From JAWKVD01 sp041398225 (lineage in GTDB: Bacteria > Pseudomonadota > Alphaproteobacteria > Caulobacterales > Hyphomonadaceae), in the NCBI GenBank assembly GCA_041398225.1, contig JAWKVD010000010.1, forward strand, positions 62,001-126,000: a DNA stretch of 64,000 nucleotides, given 5' to 3'. The notes under the pieces are model-generated. The model was given only the letters and a program-made list of their open reading frames with translations. It was not told where the DNA came from and did not search any database. Positions within the stretch are counted from its first letter, which is position 1, and each line of letters opens with the position of its first letter. The translations under genes and the position numbers were made by a program. Positions 44,684 to 52,992 of the stretch are shown piece after piece.

Positions 44684-45169
44684 GTGGCCCAACCTGTCAA
44701 CAGACCCCAGCCCCCCGGGAGCGCTCCTGCGCCGGACGCCAGGCTCTACCTGCGCGATCGCGAACTTGACCAAGGGGCTGCCCTGATCCGGGCGGCGGCG
44801 CGCACCTTGTCGCAGCTGGTATCGGCCGCCGGAGTCGCGGAGCCTGAAATGGAGATCGTTCAGGAAATCTTCGACCGGGGCTCCATGGACGTGGGAGAAT
44901 TGAGAAGCAGGCTGGGCGCGCCCAAGCAGACCCTGGCCCGCCACCTGAACGATCTGGAGGCCCGCGGCCTTCTGAAGCGGACCACCGACGTGAAAGACCG
45001 CCGACGCCGGCTGGTCACCCTCACTCAAGAGGGCGAAACCTTCGCCTACGCGCAAACTCAGCAGCGCCGTGCGGCGATCCGGCGCGCCTTCCTGAGCGCC
45101 GGACCGGAGGCGGTCGCCGGGGCTCGTGGGGTGCTTTCCGCCATTATCCAGGATGACAGCCAGACGTGA
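44684..45169 (+). CDS. petP: MarR-family regulator (PetP-like)
   Basis: A 161-residue winged-helix regulator: EIVQEIFDRGSMDVGELRSRLGAPKQTLARHLNDLEARGLLKRTTDVKDRRRRLVTLTQEG covers the HTH and wing (~63-122). GTG 44684 has CGGAG just before it; the frame continuing upstream is antisense to ilvE. It overlaps the response-regulator gene by four bases. The ilvE-MarR-response regulator order matches the petP/petR loci of alphaproteobacteria, where petP/petR influence cytochrome bc1 genes and cell physiology. Confidence 0.85.
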   Translation: MAQPVNRPQPPGSAPAPDARLYLRDRELDQGAALIRAAARTLSQLVSAAGVAEPEMEIVQEIFDRGSMDVGELRSRLGAPKQTLARHLNDLEARGLLKRTTDVKDRRRRLVTLTQEGETFAYAQTQQRRAAIRRAFLSAGPEAVAGARGVLSAIIQDDSQT

Positions 45170-45843
45170 GCGCCGGCCGCGCCCATATCCTAGTGGTCGA
45201 CGACGATGACCGGCTCCGGGATCTGCTCAAGCGGTTTCTGACAACCGACGGCTATGACGTAACCACGGCTCGCGACGCCGTCGGCGCGCGCAAGCTCCTC
45301 CAGACGATGGCTTTCGACCTTCTTGTTCTGGACGTGATGATGCCAGGCGAGGACGGCCTGTCTCTGCTGAAAGGCATTCGCGAAGAAATACCCACACCGG
45401 TCATCCTGCTGACTGCGCGGGCTGAAGCGACCGATCGCATTCAGGGCCTGCGCACCGGCGCCGACGACTACCTCGCCAAACCGTTCGAGCCCGAAGAGTT
45501 GCTGCTACGGATCGCCTCTATCCTGAAGCGCGCAGCGCCGGCACGTCCAGCCGAGGAAATTCGACTTTCGGGAATGGTCTTCAATGTACCGAAAGGCGAG
45601 CTGCGCAAGGATGGAAGGATTGTGCGGCTCACTGAATCCGAGTCCCAGCTTCTGCGCATTCTGGCGGAACGCGCGGGCGAAGCGATTTCTCGACACGAAC
45701 TGGCGACCCTTACGCTCACGGGCCTCGAACGCTCAGTCGACGTACAGGTGACGCGTCTGCGCCGGAAGATCGAACGCAATCCACGCGAGCCCGTTCACCT
45801 CCAGACCGTCCGTGGCGTCGGCTATCGCCTGACTGGAGACTAG
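45166..45843 (+). CDS. petR: OmpR-family response regulator (PetR-like)
   Basis: A 225-residue regulator starting at GTG 45166. The receiver has DDDDRLRDLL, the phospho-Asp in LLVLDVMMPGEDG, Thr/Ser in LLTARAE and Lys in YLAKPFEPEEL. The DNA-binding domain is an OmpR winged helix (SESQLLRILAERAGEAISRHEL, RSVDVQVTRLRRKIE, VRGVGYRL). The upstream petP gene supports the PetR identity. The histidine kinase gene follows after four bases. Confidence 0.9.
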   Translation: MSAGRAHILVVDDDDRLRDLLKRFLTTDGYDVTTARDAVGARKLLQTMAFDLLVLDVMMPGEDGLSLLKGIREEIPTPVILLTARAEATDRIQGLRTGADDYLAKPFEPEELLLRIASILKRAAPARPAEEIRLSGMVFNVPKGELRKDGRIVRLTESESQLLRILAERAGEAISRHELATLTLTGLERSVDVQVTRLRRKIERNPREPVHLQTVRGVGYRLTGD

Positions 45844-45847
45844 GCCC

Positions 45848-47146
45848 ATGCGCCTGCGGGACTATACGCCGCGCGGATACAATGCGCGCCACATCCTGAT
45901 CCTGATTGTGCCCATGCTGATCTTTGTGATCGCCATGACGCTGTTCTTCTTCTCCAGCCATGTGCGCGAAGTGAACGAAAAGCTTTCACGCAGTGTTGCG
46001 CTCGAACTGGGGCTGGTCATCGACAGACTGGAACGAGACCCGACTGGCTGGCCTGCATTCGCAGACGACATGAACCAACGCGGGCTGATGGTGCTGGACT
46101 ACCGGCCGGGCGCGAAAACCCTGGCTCCTCCGCCCGGTCGCGCCTGTTGCCGCGAATTCGGCCAGCAAATGGCGATAACGCTGCCCTACCCCTTCACTTA
46201 CGCTTACGTGCCCGGCGACCTCTTGGTGGTCCGCGTCCTCGCACCTGACGGCTTGGTCGAAGCCCGCTTTGACAGAAAACGCGTGGTGATCATCACTGCG
46301 CACATCTTCATAGTCTGGTCGATCGGGTTCAGCATCCTGCTGCTGGCGACATCCTACGCCTTTCTGCGCAATCAGGTGCGCTCGATTACGCAACTCGCCA
46401 AAGCCGCCGATGCCTTCGGGCGCGGTGAAGACATGCCGGAATATCGACCATCCGGCGCTCTGGAGGTCCGCGCCGCCGCCCGCTCGCTTATCCGCATGCG
46501 CAATCGGATTCGACGTTATGCGGACCAGAGGACGGCTATGCTTGCCGGCGTTTCGCACGACCTGCGCACGCCGCTTACCCGCCTCAAGCTGGAGCTCGCC
46601 TTGATGTCGAAAGCTGTCGACACCGCAGCGGCCAAGGCGGACATATCTGAGATGGAGCGGATGCTGGATGGATATCTAGCCTTCGCGCGCGGAGAAGAGG
46701 GTGAACAACCCGAAGAAACCGACCTTTCCAAGATCGCGGAGGAAGCCTCCGCCCATGTCGCCGAACGCGTAGCGCTGCAACGCGACGCGCTAGGCCCGTT
46801 GATCATGAGAGGCCGGCCGTTGGCGCTCAAACGAGCGATCTCCAACCTCGTAAACAACGCTGCGGATCACGCAAAGACAGTGCGCGTTACGGTAAAGCGC
46901 GAAACAGGCGGGGCCGTTGTCATCATTGAGGACGATGGGCCTGGTATCTCCCCCGAACAATACGAAGAAGCATTTCGACCGTTTGGCCGACTGGACGCCT
47001 CACGCAACCAAAACGTCTCAGGCGTCGGCCTGGGGCTCACCATCGCACGCGACACGGCGCGGGCGCATGGAGGCGACCTCACGCTCGGGCGTTCCGAACT
47101 CGGCGGTTTGAAAGCGACGCTCCGCATCCCCCAAGCGGCGGGCTAG
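45848..47146 (+). CDS. EnvZ-like sensor histidine kinase
   Basis: A 432-residue membrane kinase. TM1 (ILILIVPMLIFVIAMTLFFF, ~16-35) and TM2 (~150-172) flank a ~110-residue periplasmic domain with two adjacent Cys (RACCRE). A HAMP segment precedes the H-box GVSHDLRTPLTRLKLEL, then NLVNNAADHAK, EDDGPGIS and VGLGLTIARD form the ATPase. The VSHDLRTPLTR form is the EnvZ type. It is the partner of the response regulator just upstream. The paired Cys in the sensor could respond to redox or metal; this is inference. Confidence 0.92.
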   Translation: MRLRDYTPRGYNARHILILIVPMLIFVIAMTLFFFSSHVREVNEKLSRSVALELGLVIDRLERDPTGWPAFADDMNQRGLMVLDYRPGAKTLAPPPGRACCREFGQQMAITLPYPFTYAYVPGDLLVVRVLAPDGLVEARFDRKRVVIITAHIFIVWSIGFSILLLATSYAFLRNQVRSITQLAKAADAFGRGEDMPEYRPSGALEVRAAARSLIRMRNRIRRYADQRTAMLAGVSHDLRTPLTRLKLELALMSKAVDTAAAKADISEMERMLDGYLAFARGEEGEQPEETDLSKIAEEASAHVAERVALQRDALGPLIMRGRPLALKRAISNLVNNAADHAKTVRVTVKRETGGAVVIIEDDGPGISPEQYEEAFRPFGRLDASRNQNVSGVGLGLTIARDTARAHGGDLTLGRSELGGLKATLRIPQAAG

Positions 47147-47159
47147 CGGTCACGCTCGA

Positions 47160-47984
47160 CTACTTCGAGAGTTCGGCGCTCCGGCGAGCCGCAGCCTCAA
47201 CCGCACGACGCACGAGAAGCGGCATTGCGTCCGGCGCCATCAGCACGTCCAACGCCGCCGCCGTGGTTCCGCCTGGGGACGTAACAGCCTTGCGCAATAT
47301 GGAAGGATCGCCCCCCTCGGCAAGCAGCGCCCCGGCGCCGGCAACCGTCTCTCTCGCGAGGAGCGCGGCGGTCTCTGCATCAAGCCCCATCATCTTCGCT
47401 GATGACTCGAGACATTCCGCAAGCAGGAAGACGTAAGCCGGCCCCGAACCAGAGATCGCCGTGACGGCGTCCATCTGGGCTTCCTTGAGCGGACCGACGA
47501 CCTTGCCCAGCGGTGAAAGCAACCGCGCCGCAACACTGCTTTCACCTTCGCCGCAAGCAGCCGACATGGCGTACCCGGTAACGCCTTTGCCAATTGCGCC
47601 CGGCGTATTTGGCATGGCCCGTACGACCTTCTCGGTCGCAAGGCCGCTGACGAGACGCTGGGTTGGCAATCCAGCCATGATCGACATCACCAGTGTCTCG
47701 GGCCCAATCCAGGGGCGGACCGAGGCTTCAACATCGCCAAAGATCTGCGGTTTGACGGCCAACACCACGACATCCGCGACGGACGCCGTCTGCGGATTGA
47801 GACTGACGATCTTTGAAGCAGAAGCAATCGCCGCGAAGCCGGACGGATCGGGTTCGATGACGGACAGCCGGCTCAACCCGGCCACATCAGGAGCACGCAG
47901 CCACCCGGCGGCCATCGCCGCGCCCATCCGACCGGCGCCGAACAGGACGGCATGCAGTCCCCCGCCGCCGCCCCGTCTAGCCAT
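47160..47984 (-). CDS. proC: Pyrroline-5-carboxylate reductase
   Basis: A 274-residue enzyme for the last step of proline synthesis. Start at ATG 47984; upstream frame is shadow. N-terminal Rossmann fold HAVLFGAGRMGAAMAAGWL, VVLAVKPQIFGDV, VRAMPNTPGAIGKGVTGYAM, and the C-terminal signature AISGSGPAYVFLLAECLESSAKMMGL with SPGGTTAAALDVL. It follows the YbjN gene after four bases, so the two form an operon, as in other alphaproteobacteria. Confidence 0.94.
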   Translation of the reverse strand: MARRGGGGGLHAVLFGAGRMGAAMAAGWLRAPDVAGLSRLSVIEPDPSGFAAIASASKIVSLNPQTASVADVVVLAVKPQIFGDVEASVRPWIGPETLVMSIMAGLPTQRLVSGLATEKVVRAMPNTPGAIGKGVTGYAMSAACGEGESSVAARLLSPLGKVVGPLKEAQMDAVTAISGSGPAYVFLLAECLESSAKMMGLDAETAALLARETVAGAGALLAEGGDPSILRKAVTSPGGTTAAALDVLMAPDAMPLLVRRAVEAAARRSAELSK

Positions 47985-47988
47985 CGCG

Positions 47989-48492
47989 TTAGGCCTCGCC
48001 CAGCGTTTCGAACAGAACCGACGCCAGCGCGTCGTCGGGGGATTTGCCGCCCCAGACCACAAAGTTGAAGGCCGGAAGGAACTGTTCGACCGCGTCGAGA
48101 CCGGCTGCGAGCACTGCAGCGATCTCGCCGGATTCCGGCGCAACACGGTCCAGCATGGGGATCGTATGGCGGAACACCGCCGCGCCATCTTCAGCCCAAT
48201 AGTCGAAGTGACCCAACCACAACCGCTCGTTGATGCGCCGAAGGAGCTCCGAAATCGCCTGCTGACGTGAGGGCGCCGCCCGAAGATCCAGCGTCAGGGA
48301 GAAATGAAGCGCCGCAGGCTCATCGCGCCACACAAACATGCCGCTGCAATCCCCCCAGCGGGTGACCGTCGCGCAGTGAATAACGCCTTCTTCCGAGCGT
48401 TCGCAGGCCCAGTCAGCCGCGATCAGCGTCTGCTCCACAGCGTCAAGCGCCCGGTCCTGAGCCTCTTCAACGATTTCATCGAGCATCGACAT
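47989..48492 (-). CDS. YbjN-domain protein
   Basis: A 167-residue protein starting at ATG 48492 (GGGGAG upstream). The YbjN/type III chaperone-like fold is suggested by DRALDAVEQTLIAADWACERSEEGVIHC, ALHFSLTLDLRAA, and FRHTIPMLDRV...FNFVVWGGKSPDDALASVLFETLGEA. The family is associated with regulation of motility and membrane stress in enterobacteria, but its molecular role is unclear. Cotranscribed with proC. Confidence 0.83.
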   Translation of the reverse strand: MSMLDEIVEEAQDRALDAVEQTLIAADWACERSEEGVIHCATVTRWGDCSGMFVWRDEPAALHFSLTLDLRAAPSRQQAISELLRRINERLWLGHFDYWAEDGAAVFRHTIPMLDRVAPESGEIAAVLAAGLDAVEQFLPAFNFVVWGGKSPDDALASVLFETLGEA

Positions 48493-48641
48493 GGTGAGCT
48501 CCCCAAAGAACCGCCGTCGCCGGCGAGTCGATACGAACGCTAGTGGGCGTCGCACAGCCCCACAATGGGACCTGTCTGAGTTTGGCCGATTCTGCGGCCG
48601 CCTCGGTTAATGGCTTAAAGGAACGCCCCAGCGGATCCTGT

Positions 48642-48890
48642 TCAGGATTTTCCACGAGATTCAAGGGCCGCGATGCGCTTCTCCAGCGCCTCGACCTTTT
48701 CGAGCGCCGTTCTGGCTAACAACTTTAACGCTTCGACTTCCTCACGCCGGGCAAGATCCAGATCGTTCACCATCCGATCGGTTTGCGAAGTGAAGAGCGC
48801 TCGGGCCTCCTCGCCAGCCGCTTGAGCCGCCCCGGCGGCTCCAGACATCATTTTCGCGAGGTCATCCAGAATTGGGTTTCGCGTCTGCAT
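48642..48890 (-). CDS. ubiK: Ubiquinone biosynthesis accessory factor UbiK (BMFP)
   Basis: An 82-residue helical protein with ATG 48890 behind AAGG. DDLAKMMSGAAGAAQAAGEEA is an amphipathic membrane-interaction helix and RREEVEALKLLARTALEKVEALEKRIAALE is a coiled coil that trimerises. UbiK assists the ubiquinone synthesis complex and binds membranes. Divergent from lgt. Confidence 0.87.
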   Translation of the reverse strand: MQTRNPILDDLAKMMSGAAGAAQAAGEEARALFTSQTDRMVNDLDLARREEVEALKLLARTALEKVEALEKRIAALESRGKS

Positions 48891-48996
48891 TGTCACACCT
48901 TGCCATATGGACCCTTTGGCCGGACCCGGTATCTATATGCCGTGCGGCGTCATCAAATCAAAGCCGCAACACCTGCGCGTACACGAGGGAATTACA

Positions 48997-49911
48997 GTGT
49001 TCAAAACGGCGATTCCCTTTCCGCAGATCGACCCCGCCGCATTCACCATACCGATCCCCGAAATGTCGCTCGGGCCGCTCGACCTGGGCCCTTTTCCGAT
49101 CCGCTGGTACGCCCTCGCCTACATTGGAGGACTGCTGATCGGCTGGTGGTATGCCGCAAGGATCGCCAGTCGCCCAAGATTATGGGGAACCGAGGAAAAA
49201 TCGCCTGTCACGAAGGCCGACATCGATGATTTCGTCTTCTGGGCGATGATCGGCGTCCTGCTCGGAGGGCGCCTCGGCTATATCCTGTTCTATACGCTTC
49301 CGTATGAACCTCACAAACTCTCCAGCGACCCCGGCTTCATCTTCCGTATGTGGGAAGGCGGAATGTCCTTCCATGGCGGACTGATCGGCGCCGCTTTCGG
49401 CGTTTTCTACACCGCCTGGTCGAGGAAGCTGCCGGCGCTCAGTCTTGCGGACGTTGCCTGCGCCGCAGCTCCGATCGGCCTGTTCCTCGGGCGCACCGCC
49501 AACTTCATAAACGGCGAGCTTTATGGCCGCCCAACCAATGTCCCCTGGGCGATGAAATTCCCCACCTACGATTGGAACGCCCGCCACTGGATCTACACCG
49601 GCAATGAGCAACTGGTGCACCCAAGCCAGATCTACGAAGCAGCGCTTGAAGGACTGACGCTCTTCATCATCCTGGCTCTGGCGGTCTGGCGCTTCGGAGC
49701 TTTGAAAAGACCAGGCCTCGTTTCGGGCATGTTCCTCGTGGGCTATTCAATTGCCCGCACGATCGTCGAGAACTTCCGCGAACCCGACAGCTTTGTCAGC
49801 GGCCTCCCCGAATGGCTGACCATGGGCAAACTTCTGTCATTCCCGATGCTGTTGCTTGGCGCGTGGTTGATCTATCGCACAACCCGGCGGGCGCCGCCGC
49901 AAGCCGCGTGA
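48997..49911 (+). CDS. lgt: Prolipoprotein diacylglyceryl transferase
   Basis: A 304-residue inner-membrane enzyme that attaches diacylglycerol to the lipobox Cys of prelipoproteins. The start is GTG 48997, with CGAGGGA six bases upstream; the frame opening earlier at 48907 lacks a ribosome site. Key motifs are GGLLIGWWYAA, GGRLGYILFY, SFHGGLIGA (catalytic His) and the signature GRTANFINGELYGRPT. About seven transmembrane helices. The GTG of the next gene overlaps its stop (GTGA). Confidence 0.95.
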   Translation: MFKTAIPFPQIDPAAFTIPIPEMSLGPLDLGPFPIRWYALAYIGGLLIGWWYAARIASRPRLWGTEEKSPVTKADIDDFVFWAMIGVLLGGRLGYILFYTLPYEPHKLSSDPGFIFRMWEGGMSFHGGLIGAAFGVFYTAWSRKLPALSLADVACAAAPIGLFLGRTANFINGELYGRPTNVPWAMKFPTYDWNARHWIYTGNEQLVHPSQIYEAALEGLTLFIILALAVWRFGALKRPGLVSGMFLVGYSIARTIVENFREPDSFVSGLPEWLTMGKLLSFPMLLLGAWLIYRTTRRAPPQAA

Positions 49912-51005
49912 CCCCACTCTCTCAGAGGCTGAGCGAAACCATCCTGGCGGACGGACCAATCCCCGTTTCGCTCTACATGTTGATGTGTCTGCACGACCCG
50001 GCGCATGGCTACTACGCCACCCGCCCCGGTATCGGCCAAGACTTCGCGACAGCCCCGGAGACATCGCAAACCTTCGGGGAAATGATCGGTCTTTGGGTCG
50101 CGCATCAATGGCGCGAGATGGGCTCGCCTGAACGCTTTCAACTTGTCGAACTCGGTCCCGGTCAGGGAACGATGATGTCGGATATGCTCCGCGCAAGTCG
50201 CACGGTCCCCGGCTTTCTCGATGCGGCGAACATCGCACTCATCGAAGCCAGTCCAGCGCTAAGACAAGCACAGCTCGAACGACTGATGGGGCATGCAGTC
50301 ACACACTATGTACGGCTGGAGGATGTTCCAGCCGACCCGGCCATCATCGTGGCCAACGAATTTCTTGATTGTCTGCCGGTGCGCCAGTTCGTGAAGGTCG
50401 GGACGCAGTGGCGCGAGCGCCGCGTCGGACTCTCCGGTGAGGCCTTCACATTCGGTCTAGGCGACGCCCCCAGCGGATATGATGATGACGTCGTCCAGGC
50501 CACGATCGAACCGAATGTGACGGAGGACCAGATCGAAATCGCCCCGGGCCTTGAAACGCTGACAGCCGCACTGTTCGAACGCTTCCGAACCGCCCCGGGG
50601 TGTGCGCTGTTCATCGACTACGGTCCCGCAAACACAGCTCCCGGCGACACCCTGCGCGCCTACAGCGCGGGACGACAGGTATCGCCGCTTGAACGACCGG
50701 GGGAGTGCGACCTCACAGCAGACGTCGACTTTCGCCGATTGAAACGGCTGGCGGAACGCGCGGGAATGCGCGTCTTTGGGCCCGTCTCGCAGGGCGCGTT
50801 TTTGCTAAATCTCGGAATCGGCGAACGTGCGCGAATGCTGGCGGAAGCGAATACGTCGAAGGCGCAGGCGATCGAGACGGCGGTCGGAAAACTCGTGAAT
50901 CCCGACGAGATGGGCGATCGCTTCAAGGCAATCTGCCTCGCCAGCTCTGACTTCACCTCGCCGCCTGGTTTTGAACAGCGACAAACTCAAACACACCCGA
51001 AATAG
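49908..51005 (+). CDS. NDUFAF7-type SAM-dependent methyltransferase (DUF185)
   Basis: A 365-residue methyltransferase starting at GTG 49908 inside the lgt stop. MCLHDPAHGYYATRPGIGQDFATAPETSQTFGEMIGLW and ELGPGQGTMMSDMLRA (SAM-binding loop) are typical of the DUF185/NDUFAF7 family, as are VANEFLDCLPVRQFVK and FIDYGP. In mitochondria NDUFAF7 methylates Arg of complex I subunit NDUFS2; the bacterial homologue probably does the same for NuoD, which is inference. The lgt-methyltransferase-pgeF order is typical of alphaproteobacteria. Confidence 0.9.
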   Translation: MTPLSQRLSETILADGPIPVSLYMLMCLHDPAHGYYATRPGIGQDFATAPETSQTFGEMIGLWVAHQWREMGSPERFQLVELGPGQGTMMSDMLRASRTVPGFLDAANIALIEASPALRQAQLERLMGHAVTHYVRLEDVPADPAIIVANEFLDCLPVRQFVKVGTQWRERRVGLSGEAFTFGLGDAPSGYDDDVVQATIEPNVTEDQIEIAPGLETLTAALFERFRTAPGCALFIDYGPANTAPGDTLRAYSAGRQVSPLERPGECDLTADVDFRRLKRLAERAGMRVFGPVSQGAFLLNLGIGERARMLAEANTSKAQAIETAVGKLVNPDEMGDRFKAICLASSDFTSPPGFEQRQTQTHPK

Positions 51006-51007
51006 TG

Positions 51008-51796
51008 ATGACAGAAACGCCCGACTTCACCGAAGCGCCCTCGCTGGGCGGACTGACGCTTCACGTGCGGCACGCCTTCTTCGGACGTCGCGGCGGCGTG
51101 TCGGGCGGCCCTTTCGAAAGCCTGAACTGCGCATATGGGTCCGGCGATGATCTCGATCACGTCATGACCAACCGCGCTCGAGCTTGCGCGGTGCTCGGCG
51201 CTCCCCCGGAAAAACTGGTCACGGTGAACCAGGTGCACTCCGCCCGCGCGGTCCTGGCCGGCGACGGCCCGTTTCCGGCCGGCGCGCGCCCGGAAGCCGA
51301 CGCGATCGTCTCATCCACGCCCGGTCTGGCCCTTGCGATCCTGACCGCAGATTGCGCCCCCATCCTCATCTGCGATCCTGCAGCAGGGGTCGCGGCGGCC
51401 GTTCACGCCGGTTGGCGCGGCGCTGTTGACGGCGTTGTCGAAGCCGCAACAGAAGCAATGGTCGGGCTTGGCGCCGACCCGTCCCGTATGATCGCAGCGA
51501 TTGGCCCGTGTCTTTCTCAAACCTCATTTGAGGTCGGCCCCGATCTTGTGGATCGCGTTCTGGATATCTCACCCTGGGCGGAGACCATGTTCGAACCGGG
51601 GGACGGCGACCGCAGTCACTTCGACCTGAAGAAGTACCTGGCCGGACGAATGACCCGCTTGGGCATGTCACGCGTCGACGCCCTCGCGGACGACACGCTC
51701 GCCGAACCGGACCGCTACTTCAGCCACCGCGGAGCGCAGAAGCGCGGAGAGCCCACCGCTGGGCGCAACCTGTCTGTCATCATGTTGTTGCCCTGA
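51008..51796 (+). CDS. pgeF: Peptidoglycan editing factor / purine-nucleoside phosphorylase-like (DUF152)
   Basis: A 262-residue protein of the DUF152/YfiH family: VNQVHSARAV, LTADCAPILI, HAGWRGAVDGVVEAATEAM, AIGPCLSQTSFEV. His and Cys in these motifs form the metal/active site. E. coli PgeF removes wrong L-Ser precursors from peptidoglycan synthesis, and homologues act on nucleosides or polyphenols. GTG 51005 is also possible; ATG 51008 is preferred. Confidence 0.92.
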   Translation: MTETPDFTEAPSLGGLTLHVRHAFFGRRGGVSGGPFESLNCAYGSGDDLDHVMTNRARACAVLGAPPEKLVTVNQVHSARAVLAGDGPFPAGARPEADAIVSSTPGLALAILTADCAPILICDPAAGVAAAVHAGWRGAVDGVVEAATEAMVGLGADPSRMIAAIGPCLSQTSFEVGPDLVDRVLDISPWAETMFEPGDGDRSHFDLKKYLAGRMTRLGMSRVDALADDTLAEPDRYFSHRGAQKRGEPTAGRNLSVIMLLP

Positions 51797-51997
51797 ACGC
51801 CGTTCACCAGAAATCCACAGCATGTGGATGAACATTCAGCCGTCCAAGCCTGCGACTTTTCGACAACCCGCACAGGTTTTCTTCGAACTGGTTCGAATTG
51901 CCCCTCAGAGCGCGTTGCTCCCTCGACGATTCTGCGACAGAAGCATGACGCGTTCGCAACGCTGATAGCCGACAGCCAAACGGGAGTGACGAGACCG

Positions 51998-52930
51998 ATG
52001 AAGCTGATCTCGTGCAATTCGAACAGGCCGCTTGCGAGCGACATCGCCGCGTATCTGGACATGCGGCTCACTGACGCGGAAGTCAAAACCTTCAAAGACC
52101 GCGAAGTCTTCGTCAAGGTGAACGAGAACGTCCGGGGACAGGACGTCTACGTGATCCAGTCCACCTCGGCGCCGGCCAACGATCATCTAATGGAATTGTT
52201 GATCACGATGGACGCGCTGGTTCGCGCCAGCGCCAGACGTATAACAGCGGTGATCCCCTACTTTGGCTATTCGCGGCAGGATCGGAAGACCGACGGACGC
52301 ACGCCTATTTCTGCGAAGCTCGTCGCAAATCTCATCAGCACCGCCGGCGCTGACAGGGTCGTCACGGTCGATCTGCACGCCGCCCAGATCCAGGGGTTCT
52401 TCGACGTTCCTACCGACAATCTATTCGCCGGCCCCGAGATCGCCGACGACATCCTCAAGACCTACGGCAAAAAGGACCTGATGGTGATCTCGCCCGACGT
52501 GGGCGGCGTGGTCCGGGCGCGCTCCCTGGCCAAGCGCCTTGAGGCGGATCTTGCCATCGTCGACAAGCGCCGGGAACGCGCCGGCGAGTCCGAAGTGATG
52601 AACATTATCGGCGACGTAAAGGGACGCAAATGCATCCTGATCGACGATATGACTGACTCTGGCGGCACGCTGGTCAACGCCGCGGACGCCCTGCTTGAGC
52701 AAGGAGCCAAGTCGGTCGCTGCGTATGTGACGCACGGCGTGCTCTCCAACGGCGCGTCAGCAAACATCGACAAATCCAAGCTGACCGAACTCGTCATCAC
52801 CGACACCATTGCGCCATCCGAGGCCGTAAAGTCAGCCAAGAAAATTCGCAGGCTGACCTTGGCTCCGCTGATCGGCGAAGCGATCCGACGGATCGCCAAC
52901 GACGAATCCATCTCGAAGATGTTCGACTAG
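51998..52930 (+). CDS. prs: Ribose-phosphate pyrophosphokinase
   Basis: A 310-residue enzyme making PRPP from ribose 5-phosphate and ATP. Start is ATG 51998 (MKLISCNSNRPLA); the frame open upstream from 51824 runs over the promoter region. Motifs are YFGYSRQDRKTDGR, VTVDLHAAQIQGFFDVPTDNL, the flexible loop KRRERAGES and the PRPP-binding loop IDDMTDSGGT. The ~200-base gap upstream suggests its own promoter. Confidence 0.95.
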   Translation: MKLISCNSNRPLASDIAAYLDMRLTDAEVKTFKDREVFVKVNENVRGQDVYVIQSTSAPANDHLMELLITMDALVRASARRITAVIPYFGYSRQDRKTDGRTPISAKLVANLISTAGADRVVTVDLHAAQIQGFFDVPTDNLFAGPEIADDILKTYGKKDLMVISPDVGGVVRARSLAKRLEADLAIVDKRRERAGESEVMNIIGDVKGRKCILIDDMTDSGGTLVNAADALLEQGAKSVAAYVTHGVLSNGASANIDKSKLTELVITDTIAPSEAVKSAKKIRRLTLAPLIGEAIRRIANDESISKMFD

Positions 52931-52992
52931 ATCAAAAAGCGGCCAAATCTACTGCGGAAGGAGACAGGCGACGCCGCCCCCTTCCGCGTCCT

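Noticed and set aside
52954..52987. Inverted repeat GCGGAAGG / CCTTCCGC between prs and the M56-M23 gene
   Set aside because: The 18-base loop and missing T-run make a terminator doubtful.
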